A stretch of DNA of 6,434 bases. It comes from an uncultured Phycisphaerales bacterium. Its GTDB lineage: Bacteria; Planctomycetota; Phycisphaerae; UBA1845; CAIVHJ01. Each line of letters begins with the position of its first letter. The stretch's first letter is position 1. Made by a program: the position numbers and the translations under genes. Below are positions 5,016-6,434 of this stretch, in pieces. Under the pieces are notes generated by a model. It did not search any database. It was not told where the DNA came from and saw only the letters and a list, made by a program, of their open reading frames with translations. The stretch is taken from positions 1-6,434 of the forward strand of contig CAIVHJ010000303.1 of the NCBI GenBank assembly GCA_903905665.1. Reading direction: 5' to 3'.

Positions 5016-6434
5016 TTACCCGATCGAACCGGATTGAGGGATGGGCCCAGTGCCCGGAGCGGACGTTCCGCCGACAGGCGTGGAAACCGGCCGGGCGGAG
5101 GGAACTTCGGGGGTGGGACGGCTTCGTTCGTCGTCCAGCAAGTCACCGAGTGTGGATCTTTGAATGGATTCACCCCGCAGGATCGCGCGAACCTCTTCTC
5201 CGTCGAGGGTCTCGAATTTCAGCAGGGCTTGCGCCACGGCTTCGAGTTTGTCCCGGTTTCCCGCGAGGAGTTGTTCGGCGTCGGAATACGCAATGTCGAT
5301 GATTTTTTTGACCTCGGTGTCGATTGTGTGTGCCGTCTCCTCTGAATACGTTCGGTTGGTGGGGAGTCCCCAAAGCGGATCCTGCCCGTTTTCACCGTAA
5401 TGAACGAATCCCAGTTGATCATTCATGCCGAACTCGGTGACCATCAGGCGGGCTAAGTGCGTAGCCTGGCGGATGTCGGATGCGACGCCGGAGTTGACGT
5501 CCTTGCGAAACATTTCTTCGGCGATTCGACCCGCACAGGCGATTCGCAACTGAGCTTGCAGTTGGTTGCGGCTGTGGTTGAGCCGATCCTTTTCGGGCAG
5601 CGAAAACGTCGCCCCCAAAAACATTCCTCGCGGCAGAATGCTGACTTTGTGGACGGGGTCGGCGTGCTCGCTCAACAAAATCTGGACGACGGCATGTCCG
5701 GCTTCGTGATAGGCGGTGGCGACGCGTTCCTTTTCGTCGATGACGCGATTTTTTCGGGCGCGGCCCCAGCGGACCTTGTCGCGGGCCTCCTCCAGATCAG
5801 TCGTCTCGACAAAATCCTTGTTCTGCATGGTGGCCAGCAGCGCGCCCTCGTTAATGACGGCGGACAGATCGGCGCCGCTGAAACCGGGGGTGGCGCGGGC
5901 CAATCGCTGCAAATCGGCGTGGGGTCCCATTTTGACTTTTCGGGCGTGAACTTTAAGAATTTCAAACCGACCCTTCACATCGGGAAGTGGAACGTGAACC
6001 TGCCGATCAAACCGGCCGGGGCGGATGAGTGCCGGGTCGAGCACATCCACGCGGTTGGTCGCGGCGATGACGATGACCTGATCGTTGGTCTCAAAACCGT
6101 CCATCTCGACGAGAATCGCATTGAGCGTCTGTTCGCGTTCGTCGTGTCCGCCGGTAGTGAATCCGGCGCTGCGTCGGCGGCCGACGGCGTCGATCTCGTC
6201 GAGGAAAATGATGCAGGGAGAATTTTCCTTGGCCTGGCGGAACAAGTCGCGGACGCGTGAGGCGCCGACGCCGACGAACATTTCGACGAAATCGCTTCCG
6301 CTGATGGAATAGAACGGAACGTCGGCCTCGCCGGCGATGGCCTTGGCGAGAAGCGTTTTGCCGCAACCGGGTTCTCCGACGAGGAGGACACCGCGGCGCA
6401 CGAGATGTGCGGCAAGGTTCGAAAAGCCACCATC
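5016..6434 (-). CDS. ftsH: ATP-dependent zinc metalloprotease FtsH (5' end outside window)
   Basis: FtsH is a hexameric membrane AAA+ protease that unfolds and degrades damaged membrane proteins and regulatory proteins. The frame continues through the window edge. The GTG at 6401 is an internal valine, so the true start and the N-terminal membrane segments lie outside. Of 472 residues present (counted from 6434): Walker A GEPGCGKT (20-27), pore loop MFVGVGA (52-58, pore Phe53), Walker B IIFLDEID (75-82), the second region of homology ATNRVDVLDPALIRPGRFDRQ (125-145) with arginine fingers Arg138 and Arg141, zinc site HEAGH (243-247), and the third ligand Asp320 in GVASDIRQAT, 77 residues after the first histidine as in other FtsH proteins. 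The last 35 residues are a Pro/Gly/Ser tail, common and variable in the family. Walker A differs from the usual GPPGTGKT at two positions but keeps the Gly-Lys-Thr core. It is 210 bases upstream of the kinase, so it is probably a separate unit. Its stop is TAA. Confidence 0.97.
   Translation of the reverse strand, partial: DGGFSNLAAHLVRRGVLLVGEPGCGKTLLAKAIAGEADVPFYSISGSDFVEMFVGVGASRVRDLFRQAKENSPCIIFLDEIDAVGRRRSAGFTTGGHDEREQTLNAILVEMDGFETNDQVIVIAATNRVDVLDPALIRPGRFDRQVHVPLPDVKGRFEILKVHARKVKMGPHADLQRLARATPGFSGADLSAVINEGALLATMQNKDFVETTDLEEARDKVRWGRARKNRVIDEKERVATAYHEAGHAVVQILLSEHADPVHKVSILPRGMFLGATFSLPEKDRLNHSRNQLQAQLRIACAGRIAEEMFRKDVNSGVASDIRQATHLARLMVTEFGMNDQLGFVHYGENGQDPLWGLPTNRTYSEETAHTIDTEVKKIIDIAYSDAEQLLAGNRDKLEAVAQALLKFETLDGEEVRAILRGESIQRSTLGDLLDDERSRPTPEVPSARPVSTPVGGTSAPGTGPIPQSGSIG

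Noticed and set aside
5457..6260. 267-codon open frame on the plus strand opposite ftsH
   Set aside because: It mirrors the conserved FtsH ATPase and protease codons. Its glycine/valine/aspartate-rich translation resembles no family.

Overview
The window looks like a piece of a bacterial chromosome, most plausibly from Planctomycetota or a related lineage. This is an inference from three things: the secreted right-handed beta-helix protein with its C-terminal ADPLF / SPC.NAGDP / D.DGE.RV.GGR signature, the style of the PAS-rich HPK4-type histidine kinase, and several different short GC-rich perfect palindromes of the kind I recall as interspersed repeats in planctomycete genomes. No taxonomic marker gene (rRNA, ribosomal protein) is present, so the assignment stays tentative.

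All four genes lie on the minus strand, so transcription runs from high to low coordinates. In that order they are: ftsH (5016-6434, 5' end cut by the window edge), encoding a membrane AAA+ zinc protease; a roughly 200-base gap with two inverted repeats and a direct repeat; a soluble three-PAS sensor histidine kinase (2832-4805); scpB (2054-2776), a subunit of the SMC condensin-like complex; a 447-base intergenic stretch with an AT-rich block and two palindromes; and a secreted beta-helix protein (1-1606, 3' end cut by the window edge). Coding density is high from 2054 upward. Long plus-strand open frames there are antisense shadows of these genes.

The genes do not form an obvious pathway. 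FtsH (protein quality control), the kinase (signal transduction) and ScpB (chromosome segregation) are housekeeping or regulatory neighbours. The kinase and scpB each lack a clear Shine-Dalgarno site but have a sigma70-like -10 hexamer only 5 to 8 bases before their ATG, which suggests leaderless or near-leaderless transcripts. The beta-helix gene instead has a good Shine-Dalgarno site behind a long, AT-rich upstream region.

I do not see a new defence system, mobile element, CRISPR array or RNA gene. The points most worth a second look are the REP-like palindrome that sits in frame inside the secreted protein, the cluster of unrelated palindromes around these genes, the possible leaderless promoters, and the cysteine ladder of the beta-helix protein.
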